A stretch of DNA of 64,000 nucleotides from Caprella mutica. Taxonomy: Eukaryota; Arthropoda; Malacostraca; Amphipoda; Caprellidae. The position numbers and the translations under genes are program-made. Shown here piece after piece: positions 43,801 to 58,800 of the stretch. Within the stretch, counting starts at the first letter, position 1. Every line of letters starts with the position of its first letter. The notes under the pieces were generated by a model. That model did no database searches, was not told the origin of the DNA, and worked only from the letters and a program-made list of their open reading frames with translations. The stretch lies in assembly GCA_947561585.1 (NCBI GenBank), contig CANNZV010002349.1, positions 64,987-128,986 on the forward strand, read 5' to 3'.

Positions 43801-46800
43801 TCAATTATACAGTTTCTTTTTTTTTGCGGGATCTGATATCCTACTAACTTTATTTTAATTGATGTCAATTCATTGTTCGTTAAAATAAATTTGACACTTA
43901 ATAGAGGAAAGAATTAACTTTCAGACGCAACAAAATATTAAATAATAGCTGGTATAGCTCGCAAGACATTATTGTCCAAAAATCCGGTGTCTTTTTATAT
44001 TATAAATTCACAATTATGTTTGCAACTTCTAGTGATCTTCTTTAATTTGAATTTGCAAAGCAAAATATTGAATAAATGATACAGACTACTACATAAGTAT
44101 ATTTATAGAATTCAATTTAAAAATCGAATGTACTTTTTGTACGATATACGGTGTACAAGTTTTTACAGCAAGAAGAGTACGATTCCATGGAGTCTCAGCA
44201 TTTCTATTTCTATTTCAATTTGTGTCATATTGTCCGGTGGAAAATAACCGTCGCGAAAGAGACCAAAGTTACCTTCGTGTATCACGTATAGCTACCGTGA
44301 GATTGCATTCTCATTCCAGAACCGTAATGTTCTTCTATTACCACCGAACAATAACTGAATATAATAATAATAAAAGAGGATTAGGTAATTTCCTAATTGA
44401 ATTAATTAGAACAATGGTACAGTCGCGAGTGTGAGGAAGATTAAGATACGTCTTCCAGGTGGATTACGGGGCACTTACTGCAGATTATGAGGGGCAAGCC
44501 ACTATTTATCTGCTATGATTACAGAAGAGAAGACAGCTTCAGTGTAATACCTTGTATTATCTGATGAGAACACTGTACTACTTTTCCTGTCCGGGAAGAC
44601 TCACGCGAAACATAGATATTGTGAATGATGAGCCAATAGAACTAATGTAAGGTGGCGTCATTTTCTAAGCACATATGGGAGATTATGGATGGGATTTATG
44701 GGCTCCCGTTTATTCACTTACGCAATTGGCGGTGAGAGGGATTTTTTTGGTGCTACCACAGCGCCAAAAAAATATACGCAGGATAATATATAACTGCAAT
44801 TAAAATATGAGACCGCTCCTGGCAAAGAAAATTTATTAAAGATGAGAACTCATTATCCTTACAATAAATTTTATAAGGATGGTAATACAGATGATTATTT
44901 TTAGACTCGCCTATATTCAATATTTTCGCATTATTTGTTAAATTTTAATTAATTATTAGTATATGTGATTTGAATCTTTGAATTAGCGTGAATCCACCGA
45001 ATATTTACGGTCCCAACATAATCTTTAAAAGTCAAATATACATTTTCGCCAGGTACATACAAATTATATAATCTTTGATTTTCTTTGTCATGAAAAAGAA
45101 AGCAATTGCCAGAAAAAAAATCGAATTGAAAATTTGACAAGTTTCACAATACGTGTTTTTCATCTGCCGAAAATTCCAGTCCTGTACGGCTGCGCGAGGT
45201 CATTCGACCGGTGGCCATACGCGTCTATATTGAAAATTGGACGCCACGCTCCGTTTGAAAATATCCTCGGAATACAAATAAATAAATACACTTGGTGAAC
45301 ACGTTTGTGTCGCGTCAGATGGGACTTTGAAGCGATATGAAAAAGGAGAACTCGCGAAATTACTTCGGGGCGGACCGTGTCAAAAAAGGTGTTGAGGGTG
45401 ATACAGCTAGAAGTGTCCAGAGGTGTCCAGACTGTGGCTGGTATTTGCTCGTCTGATGAAATGTCAGAAATTCACAGCAGATGATAAATAAAAACGCTTG
45501 CTTTCGACAATGAAAAGAAGAGATGCTGAAAATACAAAACCTGCTGTTCACAATTCGAACGATTTGAAATGAAAATAAACGTTCTATTCCGCTGTAAAAC
45601 TACATTATTTAATTTTCACAAAGCTCAATAGATTGTAAAACTTGAATTCTGGAAATATATTTACGTGAGATATCATTTTTCAAGCTATTTTTTTGCTTGT
45701 AAAGTTATAAAATTTATTTCTAATACTAATACACTACCTTATTTCAGATATGAAAATATTTTTTTTGTATATTTTCCTTACAACGTTAATTAATTAGGGT
45801 CACAGTGCTAGAAATGTGGGTGATGTCATTTAATTCATCATAACTCAAAAAAAAATCCGACTTTTCCATATTCAACTTCAAATGCTGATATTTTATGTAA
45901 AAAGTCATGATTATAACTCAAAAACCCTCCGCTAGAGAGGCTAATCAATACCATAACGATATAGTATAAACGCCATTATTAAAAAAATACATAAAAGAAA
46001 TAACATTTGAATTACTAAAGATATCTACTTCTATATAAACTTTAGAGGCCTATTAAATGTTACAACAAATATTCCGCCAATGGTGTTTTGGGGCTATTGG
46101 GCTCAGAGCGTTTTAAAATGCCTCTCCTGAAAAATAGCTTTTTTGAGTTATGACAGCGTTGTTGCAAACGAGCGAAATGTCATGATTGTTCGATAAAATT
46201 GTTCTAAAAGTCGGTTTGGCTTCTGAACCTATGAAAACGTGTATTTTCTCATTACTGTGAGTGTCCGGTCCTTGAGTGGTTAATCCAGGCGTATATTTCT
46301 TTTCAAAAAGTACCTATGTATATCAGCTGATTGCTTGAAATCATTATTAATCTAATTTAAATATTCTTTGATTGGAGAATTGACTTAATATACAAAAATA
46401 AATTTTCAGATCTGAAATAGGGTAGTATATTATTGTTATAAATAAGGTATAAATTAAAGCTTGAAAATATATTTGGGTAAATAAACATTTATCAGTCATT
46501 GATTTCAGTAAAGTATTATCAATTATATAAACTTAAACGTTCGTATTTTGATGTGTTTATACAAATAACCAATTGAAATTAACATCCGATATTTTAACTC
46601 TAATTTTTCTTGTAGCCGTGTGGCAACTGAATAAAAGAATTTTGTCTAAAACGTGTAGATTTTGGGACATTTTAGAAAGACGAACCTGTTTCGAACATAA
46701 CTGACTGAGCCCTACATCCTCTCCAACTTTTTAGCTTCACTTTTATAATTTAACAATGTAAAAGTTTCAAAAACTTTTTATTGAAGTTAAATAAATAAAA

Positions 46801-49800
46801 CGTGGAATGAAAGATGAAACCTACCTATTTCTAAAATTTAAATAGTTTATTTGAGTTTATAAATAATAGAATTTCTTTTCTATATAAGATGAAACAGAAA
46901 TCTTTATAATAAAAAAAATCACAGATTATTGCTATTTTAATACGATTTCAAGAGGATAGATTTTTAATGAAAACAAAACAATTGGAAATAGAATATAAAA
47001 TTATTTCGAAAATATAAATGAATGTACGCGAAAGTGCAATGTTTTTTTTATCCTTATAAAGACGATATTTTTCCATTGAAAACAAATATCTATAATGAAA
47101 AATAATGATATAATATATATTAAGCTATTTAATTGTGTAATATCAATAAATATTGAAATATCATCAATACTTTAGTACAAATCATCCATATTCTTTATTC
47201 GAATCTTTAATTTTAATTAACTACGTATAATTAACTAAAATAGTTTCTCGCTCTTATCAATCTAACTGATATACACTATTATCTTTTAATTATCTCCAAA
47301 TGAAATATATTAAAGGTAGCAATAATTGCGTAATCTTTTTTTAAAATATGTCATCGAATGGAGAATGTTTTTGACAGTTAATAAATTGGATGTAAATTTA
47401 TTTCTCCTCAAATTGTCTATAAAGCCTCTTACTTTCATATTTCATAACATTTGTGACATTTTATTATGTTCCCATACTGTATGTCTACTTAATGACCAGT
47501 CTGTAAAGTATGGGACACTTTTTAAGTGTGAATAACCTTTAACATTCTATCGCTAAGAAAACTGTTTTAAATACTCAGTTTATGTGTCTAAATATACCCT
47601 TATATTTACATGTATTTTACTGAAAAACAAAAAAATGGAGAATTCATGGAGAACATTTTACCAGTTTTGGCAACATGACTTCATTGAAGATATATCAAAA
47701 ATTAGGTACTTTTCTGAGTTTAAGAATTCGTTTAAAAATTCTAGAGTTCATTTCAAAATTCTATATTTAATTTCGAAAATTTACTTTCAAAATTTCAGAC
47801 TACATTTCAAAATTTTAGACTTGATTTCGAAATTTTAGACTTGATTTCGAAATTTCAGCCAAAATTTCGAAAATTTAGATTCAAATAAAAAATTTCAGAC
47901 TCAATTTACTAATTTTAGATTCAATTTCGAAATTCTAGATTTAATTCACAAATGTTTAGACTAAATTTCATAATTAAATAGGTAACAAATTATCTTAATG
48001 AATAAAAAGCAAAACTTACGGCAGCAGGTTTTGCCTCCGTGAGCTCCACTCCGTCCAGGTACCAGGAAATGACAGCAGGTGGTCTGCCCTGAGTGCTCTG
48101 ACAGACTATTTCGTATTCCCTGCCAGCAGAAAGTGGTTCCCTGGACCCTAAAATGCGGACACTGACAGGTTTAACTGGAAGAGAGAAGAGAGGTTAGGTT
48201 ACACTTTGATAGTTATAATAATACTGTATTGAATAAAGAATATAAACAAATACAAAGTACATACAAAAGGTATTTTAGCAAGCCTATACGAAGTTTTTTC
48301 AAGAAAATTTTGTCAGCAAATATATAAAAAATAGATCAATCACTCAATAACTGGATACCAATAATAGCGTTTTAATACGTCATGGAATTTTAGGCAAAAA
48401 TAGAAACTTTAAAGCCCTCTATCGTTTTTTTATACTGAGTGACTTCAGTGTGCTTTTTTCTTTTTGCAAGAATTTAAGCCCCCACTAGGAATATTTGGAA
48501 TAAGAATTAAGAAGAAACAAATATATTTTCTTGAAGATAAGGCTTGGTACTTACATTTAATGCATTACAAACTTATTTGAAACTCATTGAAAACACTTCT
48601 AAAGGCTATCTACAAAATGTGTTGAAAATGGTCGCCAGAATCCTGTAGTCAAAGTCTTGCACGATTCAAGATTCTCTTCGTCACCCTCTCAATTATTGCT
48701 GCGTCATAATTTGCAGATGAGAATCCACATGATATTGTCGAATGAAACTAGCTATAGAAATGACAAAAAAGTAATGATTTTTGTTGCGATTGTGGACGGA
48801 AAATTCCATCGTCTAAGCATTCATCGATGACGACGGCCCTTGTGACTCTGTTAATGGTTCCTATAACATGACTTTGCTGAAAGACAAAGTGTGGCAATCT
48901 TTTTTTTTTAACCCACTGCAACTTGCATGATGCAGACTCTGGTAGATGCAAGATGGTGCTCCATCTCATTGTACAAGAGTGGCTAAGCAGTTCTTGAAGA
49001 AAAAATTCAAGGACGAGTTACCAGAAGAGACACTGAGATCTTCTGGCCAGCACTCAGTAAGAACTCAATCCTCTTGATTTCCATTTCTGGGCTACAATGC
49101 AAAATATTTTGTATGCGGAAAAACCTCAATCAATTCATGATATGATAGAATTTAGTGTGTGAAGCTGTTTGGTGCAAATTATGACATAGTAACAATTGAG
49201 AAGGTGACGAAGACTCAAAGAGAGTTTTGAAGCGCGCAAGACTTTGACTACATGATTCCGGCGACCATTTTCAAAACATTTTGTAGATAGCCTTTAGAAG
49301 TGTTTTCAATGAGTTTCAAATAAGTTTGTAATACATGAAATGTAAGTACCAAGCCTTATCTTTAAGAAAATATATTTGTATCTTCTAAATTCTTATTTCA
49401 AATATTCCTAGTGGGGGCTTAAAGTCTTGCAAAAAAGAAAAAAAAACACACTGTCTAATATGATCACAAGAAGGATAAAAGGTTAATTTGGTACTTGAAA
49501 GGTTATGATGGGGCCATAGAAGATTAAGAGGGGATATCTTTCAATTAATAATCAGTGCATCGGCCATAACTTCTAATCTGAACGCATAAAGAAAAAGTTG
49601 ATTAAATTTATCCACATATGCATTGAGTAGATAGTAATACATACAAGATATTCCGGGTGGAATCCTCTAGGATTTGAGAGGGAATCACACTTAATCAATA
49701 TTGGACATCTATCAAATATAATAATAATTTATTATAACTTAAATAGGTAGTTAGATGTGCGGTAAATTCAATTTCCTAAATAAATAACTTCTCAAATCAT

Positions 49801-52800
49801 CTAAAATGAGCGAACCAAACTTTACGAACATTAATATCAAGTTCCCTGCCGTACGGAATACAAATTCGCTCGAAACGTTTCAATTTTAATAAAATTATAA
49901 TTATTATTGCGATTTCAGTTCAAGAGTGCGGAATAATTACGAATATGCCTGTATTAATTAAATTCGAAGCATGGTACATTAAATACGCTACCGTTGGTAG
50001 TTAAAAACACAGACTACGCTTGCAATTACATAGTAAATGTGTCCTCGGGAATCATATTCCCATTGCTATTCCCATTCCTAGAGTATATAAAGCCTAAGCT
50101 GGCTAATACGAACAGTGTCGACGCAATTAAAAACAAAACTCCACTAACGTGAACGAACTGAGCAAATGCTATTAAAGTTTAATTTTCAATTATAATCTTG
50201 GTGTAGCTGAGCATAAAGGCTCGCAAACAGCTGTGATTATAACTGTGCATTATAGTCCGAAATGATTACCCATTGCAAAAAAAAAAAAAAAAATTATTCA
50301 AAAATAAATGAATAAAAATAATTTAATAGAAAATATATATATATGAATAAAAGTAAACAAATAAGAATAAATAAATAAAAAGTAAATAAATAAAAATAAA
50401 TTAATTAAATATATGAATAAAAATGATTGAATAAAAATAAATATAGGAGTTTTGCAATCCGAGATTTAGATTTTCAAATTAATTATCGAGATTATCTTTC
50501 CTCTCATATTGATGTTCAAACAAAAAGCAGCGTACCCATGAATTTCATATAATTGGAATTATTCTTTAGAAAATACTATATTGATAATATCATCTAATTA
50601 ACTATTGGATGCCATTTAGAAAGTTATCATAAACGGATTAAAAACTTTTATTTAAAGCTAATTATTAATAGTTCGAAATGTACGATATACAGGGTAGATA
50701 AACATATCGATAATGCCTCGGTATGATTAGATTCTAATTACTCCATTGAGTGGCACAGATAGGACAAACTGTGCAATGGGACATAGGAAGTTGCTATTGC
50801 ATGGGACACAATATTTGATGGGACAAATGAGACGAGTGGACTATTGGATGGGACGACCATTTGGACGTAACATTTTATAGGACAAATGGGGCACAAATTT
50901 TCACAGGACATACTATTTCACGGACACACTATTTCACGGACACACTAATTCACGGACACACTATTTCACGGGACAAACTATTTCACATGACACACTAATT
51001 CACGGACACACTATTTCACGGACACACTATTTCACGGACACACTATTTCACGGGACAAACTATTTCACATGACACACTAATTCACGGGACACACTATTTC
51101 ACGGACACACTAATTTACGGACACACTATTTCACGGACACACTAATTCACGGACACACTAATTCACGGACACACAATCACCTCACCAAATGAATGTATTA
51201 AATATATTCAGTGTAGAGGGGGACGGTGAATATTCTATATCGGTGTGGGGATAAATCTGTGACGAGCTGCAAGTAGCTATCAATGTTATGCAGATCCGAC
51301 CTGATGGAGTGGGTGGCTTATGGAGGGAAGGTGGAAATGTAGGTGGTGTGGAGGGGAATAGAGGAGGAACGAAAGGGGAATAGAAGAGGAGTGGAAGGGA
51401 GTGTAGTGGGAGGAGGGAATTGACTGATGGGGGAATAAATTGTAGGAGGATTCAGGGGAATGGAGGAGGATTAGCGAGATAATAAAGAGGGAATTGATTG
51501 GAGGGGTGAATAAAGTGGAATATAAATTAAGAAAGGAACGAGAGGAGGAAGATAAATGGGGAATGCAATATAGTGATTTGGAAGAATAAAAAACTGATGA
51601 AATTTGAACACGAACATGTAAAAAAATATTCCTAAAAATATGGAGGATATGTAAATACCGATTGGACAGTATATTAAACAAATTTTCAGGGAGGGTATTT
51701 GACCGTCAGATACATATTCTATAGCCCCGTCACAATATCCTTCCTGGTTATACTTTTACTCACGGTTCATCTCGATGGTTAGCATGGTGGACAGTGGGGC
51801 GGTGAGGTTGGTGTTCGAGGCTTCACAAATGACCGAAGCGTGAAGATGCTCCCTCTGCAACTCCAAGATGGTCAGGGTGTTGGTCACGAGACCCGGTCTT
51901 GGCGCCTCGTAAGACCCATCTATAATCTGACGACCTAGTTTCCACACAAGAGAAGGAGGAGGGTCTCCTGGAATGAAACCATAGAGAACATTTAATGAAA
52001 GTGATTCTAATAACAGTTTAGGATGGGGAAACATCCAATATGGCGGGCAAATGGTTTAAAATCTGACGGATGAAACACAATGGAAGGAGGTTGGTCTCCT
52101 GTAATGATGTTGGAAAGAATATTTTAATCAGAGGAATTTTGATTCAGTTTATGATGGAAACATCCAAAATGGCGGGCAAATAATTGACCTATTTTTATGA
52201 TACTTGATGAACATTAACACGTTATTATGTAGTTTTCTAACATCAAACATACCAAAAATATAATTTACAAATTAAATATTAAACAATAGAAGTTTAAGCG
52301 ACATGGAGTTACCAAAAGATATAATGGAGCAATAGATAATCATTTAATAATCAGGAGCCCAGCCATAATTTCCTCTGCAATTTGAAGGAACTTTAATCAT
52401 GGATGTAAAACGAAATTGGCATTTTCTTTAAACTGAAATAAAGTTTTTCATTTACATAAAACGATTCAAGCTTTTATTTATTACAGAGGAGCGAGAGACG
52501 ATAACATTTATATGACAAACCACAAACAAACATGAACTTTAAAGCCTGAGAATATAGAACCTATTTATCTTTTCAGGGAAGGTTATAGTGGGGCATTAAA
52601 AGATTGGCCCCTTCCTAATCTCCCATATTCCCACCATAATGTTCCTTCTATTCTTAGCGAGGGAATCCTGAGATTTAGCTCTGTCACCGCACTAGATTTC
52701 TGAAGCAAGAGAGTGTAGGAGGTCTCCTTTCTTTTCTGATAAGTTAGCCAATGTCTTCCAGATGAGTGAGTCTCAATTGGTTGTCAGAAGGGGGAAGATA

Positions 52801-55800
52801 AGAGTTGTTTTGAAGACACTTTCCCCCTTCAGCTTAATTGCAAGGAATTGGGTCGAGACTCAGATTTGATCTTAGATTACGCCATTCCTGCTATTATGAA
52901 GGGATGATGGAGATACACCAACGGAGTAAGATAGGATTTGCGGCGTCAGCATTTATGGGTCATCATCAGTCATGAAATTCATATTTTTAGTAGCGGAACG
53001 TCAGTTCTTCAACACCTACAGTATTCAGAACGTTGGATTTAGAAAAGGTCTTGTATCATTGTGACCTTTAGAAAATTAAGTTTGACCTATCAAGACATAT
53101 AGGTATGTTAACACAAACTTCCCAAGTTCTGTGATTTCATCAACTCTTTGTTAACTGATCTTCTTTTTTCTTGCCATTCAGCTGTATTGATTTTACATAA
53201 TTGACTGTACGAGCAAAATCACTATCATTGACAATTTAATTCATGGTGCGATACATGAAGGCATCAATTATCACCGAATGAATTATTCCAAGTCATCATG
53301 CTATAGAAAAAGATAAACTATGATGACTTCATAATCAGTTTCAATCATATGTGAAATGAATGATTGAATTATGATCTATGATTTCGAACTCTATGGTAAT
53401 TTTGCCACATGGAAGGTACTGATTCAACTTATACAATCTATACTAATAACTTCCCTCGTGTGTTTATTTATTTATGTGGTGTCCGCTTTTACACGACGGG
53501 TAATAATCATGAAGAATGTAACTATGATACGCATGCACGGGAATATATTGATATGAAATTTAAATTCCTCTGTTTTTATTCAATTTTTAAATGTTTTATG
53601 TAAAAAAAAGTGTCGGTTTATGCAGAAAAATGAAATTTATTTGAATTCACTAAAAAAAACTAACAACGGGTAATAAATCACTATTGAAGACCCGTTATTT
53701 TTAACGGGCAAATACACTAGTTTTAATCATAATTTGCTAATTAATATATTTTCTATCCTTCAGTAAAGGTATAAAATGTAAAAAAGAACATCAAATTGTC
53801 GTATTTTCAGGTTAAAGGAAATTGGTATTTTCAGATAAAAAAGTTTAAGTCGGGTCGAGGTTTTCGAGTTTAGTCAGGTCGAGGTTTTCCACCCTTCTCC
53901 TGATGATGAATAGAAATCTTTCTATTCGAAAGCTTGAAACCTGATAAAACCTTCAACGTTGAGTTTAAATAACCTCATAATAATAAGATAAAAAAGTATT
54001 CGAGAAATGCAGACTAAATAAATAACATTCGGGTTTCATTATATACAAGTCGGTATCCAAGTTACGTCACCTATAAATTACATAAAATCATAGTATACAG
54101 GTTTTTCTAAAATTGAATGATATCCTAACACAAATAATGAACATGATTGGTGAGTGAACGAAAAAGCTTCTAATTTAAATAATATGATATCTTTGAGCTC
54201 TTTTTTTTATAATATTGCGTTCAATCTTAATAGGACAAAAAATAAAGAGTTCCAAGTGATATTTTAACGATCATACATCATCGAATATACTATCATTGAA
54301 ACCCAATGTACCAATCAATGAACCAAATAATTAATTAACGGACTTTTTCTTGCAACAATCAATTTTGCAGAGACATTAGAAAGAAAGTTTCCGGCAATAT
54401 TGGACTGGATATTAATTTGTTGATACAAACGGCGGCGCTCCAGATTATCAGACAAAGTGCTGAATTTGAAGAAGACGTCCACAAAGAAATTGCTGACTAA
54501 GCCTAATGCTCTTGTTTATGGTTTATCCTCAAAAAGATGTATCAGTACTGCTATCAAGTTGTCATTGTGATGCTATAGTGCTCTATCAAATAGGATTTTA
54601 AATCTTTTTTGAAGGATAAATCTACAGTTATGAAAAAAATGTTAAATAAACACGTGCGGTGCCTTTCGATGGCATATTATTGAGAGACAAATAGAGTGAA
54701 TAATCTATCGTTGTCAGATAGATACTTTGCTCTATTTTTTTATAAAGGCCCTGCAAGAAGAAGCAGACTATTTGTCTTTCATTTACCCAGACATAAAATT
54801 ATAATGTGGCTATATATATGATATATTAAGTAGACATATTTTAGTAATTTTTAATGGTTTCATCAAAATTTTCTATCTGGGTAGCTATAAGAACGAAGGA
54901 AAGAATATATTTGGGCCGTTGACGATAGGAAATTATTCCCAGACAGAAAGGTATAGTTGGAACCGTAAAGGATTACAGCGGGAAGAATAAGGGCTCACAA
55001 TAAATTTCTTTCTGGTTTCTATCGGACTGGAATTATTTCAATCAATTACATCAGCTGACGATATTAACACAAATACAATTCTAAGAAGAAGATTGTCGAA
55101 AAAGACAAACAACGGCTTACTGCTGACAGTAAGCCACAATGGGATTCGAACTCGAGATTTGAACCCGAAAATCTAAGATTCGAACCCGAAAATCTAAGAT
55201 TCGAACCAGAAAATAAGGATTCGAACCCGAAAATCTAAGATTCGAACCTGAAAATCTAATATTTGAACCCGAAAATCTAAGATTCAAACCCGAAAATCTA
55301 AGATTCTAACCAGAAAATAAGGATTCAAACCCGAAAAACTAACAAAAAAATTGTCTGTGGAACAAGGCAGACAACGGCATCTTCGAACCTAGAGACGCAG
55401 TGTGCATGCCGACAGTAAGCCACAATGGGATTCGAACTGGAGATTCAATCAAGGCAATAATTACAAAGGCCAACAAAGGAAGAAAGGTCTGGAGAGTTCA
55501 GACAGTCAAGACTTTTGGAGAAAGTGGTAGACAGATGAAACAAAAGCGGCTGCTGATTAACAAATTAGACTCGTTAGGAGGTTCATTGTTCCAGCAGATG
55601 CATTATGGATCTGGAAAATCGGGGGATTGGCAATGATGATAGGAATACGGGGGGAATACCTTGGATTGTCATTGATGATAAGAATGGGGGATTGCCAATG
55701 ATGATAGGAATACGGGGGGAATACGGGGGATTGTCATTGATGATAAGAATACGGGGGATTGGCAATGATGATAGGAATACGGGGGGAATACGGGGGATAG

Positions 55801-58800
55801 TCATTGATGATAGGAATACGGGGGATTGCCAATGATGATAGGAATACGGTGGGATTGCCAATGTTGATAGGAATACCGTCGGATTGCCAATGTTGATAGG
55901 AATACGGTGGGATTGCCAATGTTGATAGGAATACGGGGGAATACGGTGGGATTACCAATGATGATAGAAATTCGGTGGGATTGCCAATGGTGATAGGAAT
56001 ACGGTGGGAATACGGGGGGATTGCCATTGATTATAGAAATACGGGACATTGCCAATAGTGATAGGAATACGGTGGGAATACGGGGGGATTGCCATTGATT
56101 ATAGGAATACGCTGGGAATATGGATGATTTTGCCAATGATGATTTAGGGACAATGAGGAGGTTTTAATTAATAAGTTAATCTGTATGACGAATATAGACA
56201 TGTAATATTAACTAGGTAGTATATTTACATTATTACGGATCACAAGATTAATAGTACTAAAAGCTGTTGATACGAAATGAAAACCATATTGAATCTATAA
56301 ATTTAAAGTGGAATGGTTTGAAGTATTAAGGAGTAAAAAGAGTCTTCTGTAAGGTTAATTTAATAACACAAAGGAGTATCAGAAGAAAGATTAAAGAGAA
56401 ATAGCAACAAGAGTCTTGGAAAGAAAGTCAGTAAAAACTTGAACAAAGAGCAGAGGCTAATCAAAGAGTATCAAAGTTTAGACAAAGAACAACAAGATGA
56501 TGAAAAAAGAGCACTAAGAGTTGAAAAAAGACATCAAGAGCACTAAGAGCGTACAAAGAGCAAGAGTCTCACCGTCTGCTGCTTCACATATCAGTTTTAG
56601 TTGGCTCCCCTCATCGTATGGCCCCACCATGGAGTAGGCAGGCTGGCCTGAAGAGTGTCTGATCTCTGGGGTGGTGGGGGGAACTGGAGAAAATGGGGAA
56701 AATAGGGGTGAGATGAGCTGCTTGAATTGAACATCAAATGGGTTGACTTTTGACATAGGCATATAAAGGGACGTACACACGTAGGTTGTTTGGAGCAAGT
56801 AAAGTTAACGAACCAGAAATGAAGCTGGTAAAGTTAACGGACCAGAATACCTTTCTTAGTTTTGAAAACTATTTGCTTTAGTATTTTATAAAAAGACAAT
56901 CTCATAAATGATAATATTAATGATTATACATTAATTTTGCTTATTTTATTAATTGAAAGAGTTGATAAAAAAACGTGATCCATTTTGAAAAATGGAAAAA
57001 AACTTCTGCTTAAATCCTTAAATTATGTTCTTATCCCAATTATTGGTCAAATATTAATAATTTACCCAAGTAAAGTTAACGGACCTTAATTGAAGCTAGT
57101 AAACATAACGGACCAGAATTTAAACTAGTAAAGTTAACTGACCCTGGTCTGTCATCTTTACTTGCTCCTGTTTTTTTAAGTCTTTACATCAGATTTTTTG
57201 ATAAGCTCCTCCTACTTTTAAAAAATTATTTATTTCAGTTGGTATCCATGCTACCTGCAGGTATCATGGATACCAACTAAAATAGATATTAATTATATCA
57301 ATTTTCCTTATATTTTCGTGTAAAAAGTAGGAAGAGCTTAGCAAAAAGTCTGGTGAAAAAGACTTAAAACAACCTACGTGTGTACGGCCCTTTATAAAGG
57401 CCCTTGAATTCCTAAAGTCCTTTATTTACTTAAAATCCTATTAATAGTTAGTATTAAATTCAATGAAGTTCAATGAATTCTTGACCCTTTCTTTCCTGAG
57501 ACTAATTTTTGATAATAATTTATTGTTTTTTTTTAGAAAGCATGTCAATAGAGTTGCAATAATTTCACATTGTATTTAATAACTATAAAAATAATACATT
57601 TACACATTTGCCGCCCAAAGCGGATATTTCCGTCCTGTTCCATGTTTAACATGTTAAAATAGCATATAATTACATTCTACTGCAGATGCTGTCAGGAGGG
57701 AAAAGGTAATTAAAGGCTTATGGTATAGTTAGCTTTGTAAGTCTTATGGAAGTCTGGTAGAATTTTTAAAGTCCTGTGGATATCATAGATTCTTCAAGTC
57801 CAATTAAATTCGATGAATTAGGTCTGATATATCCCTATAGCAACAATTCTCATCTCTAAAATTACAATCCCTACCACAATGGAAGAAACACTTCTAGCAC
57901 TTCTCATGTACCTATTCATCGCGATCATTTCCCGCTTGCTGAAAGTATCTTATTAGTCTGTCAGAGCCAAAGCAATATCCTCTTGCTAAACTTTTGTCGA
58001 AATTTGATCAGTGGATGCTACCTCGAAAGAGCTTATCGAACTTTTTACGGGGTTATCAAACTTTCGGAAAATTTGCCGGAATGAGTTCCTGGAGATGATG
58101 TTCGGGAGGGGCTCGTAACTATGAGAGACTATTGAGAAAAAATATATATTGTACTGAAAAGAAGTGAGACTAGTGTAATGCGAGTTAAATAAATTATATA
58201 TTTTTGTACTTAATTATTGATCATAAATTTATATGAACTCTAAGTAAATACTAAATACAATATTCATCATTTCACCGAAATGTCCATTAGACGAAATGTC
58301 CGTTCGAAGACATGTCCGTTGGAGGTAATGTCAGTTGGACAAAATGTCCGTTAGACGAAATGTACGTTCAACGAATTCTCCATTCGAAAAAATGCACATT
58401 GTAAGAAATATGCTGGAAGAAAGGTTCTAGACCCGTATTAAGTTTATATTGTAATGATAACTACGTAGTAATTGTACATCTGGTATTGTAATGTTAACTA
58501 CTTTGCTATTGTATTTATAATATTGTAATAAGAATAATGAAGTTATTGTATTGGAATTAGAGAATCTTTAATCAATAGCAATTTATAATATTTTCCATTC
58601 GGTAAATTCACTGTATTATTTAGCCCAGAAAATACGGTTAAGTTCAATTATCTTCCTTTTACTACGACAGTATAAATCATTCAAATTGCTCCCATGTCTT
58701 GTTTATTTTAATCAAGCTAATATTTACATTGGCAAAATTCGAGAGCATCAAAAAGGCATTCTCTTGCAATCAGATTCAACACAGAGGGTTTTATCAGTAC

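Noticed and set aside
45800..46270. Possible transposon in intron 5
   Set aside because: A stretch with less simple sequence but no terminal repeats or coding motif that I could pair.
48748..48969. 73-codon minus-strand frame
   Set aside because: Antisense to the mariner relic, whose catalytic motifs read on the plus strand.
51286..51681. 131-codon Ser/Pro-rich minus-strand frame
   Set aside because: Purine-rich low-complexity DNA lacking stops. No conserved motif, and it sits in a receptor intron.
55143..55151. tRNA gene suggested by a B-box match
   Set aside because: No A box, acceptor stem or anticodon arm at the right distance. It is a repeat or SINE fragment.
55583..56136. Several overlapping 76-111 codon frames on both strands
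   Set aside because: Products of the 27-30 bp repeat; the residues simply repeat the unit.
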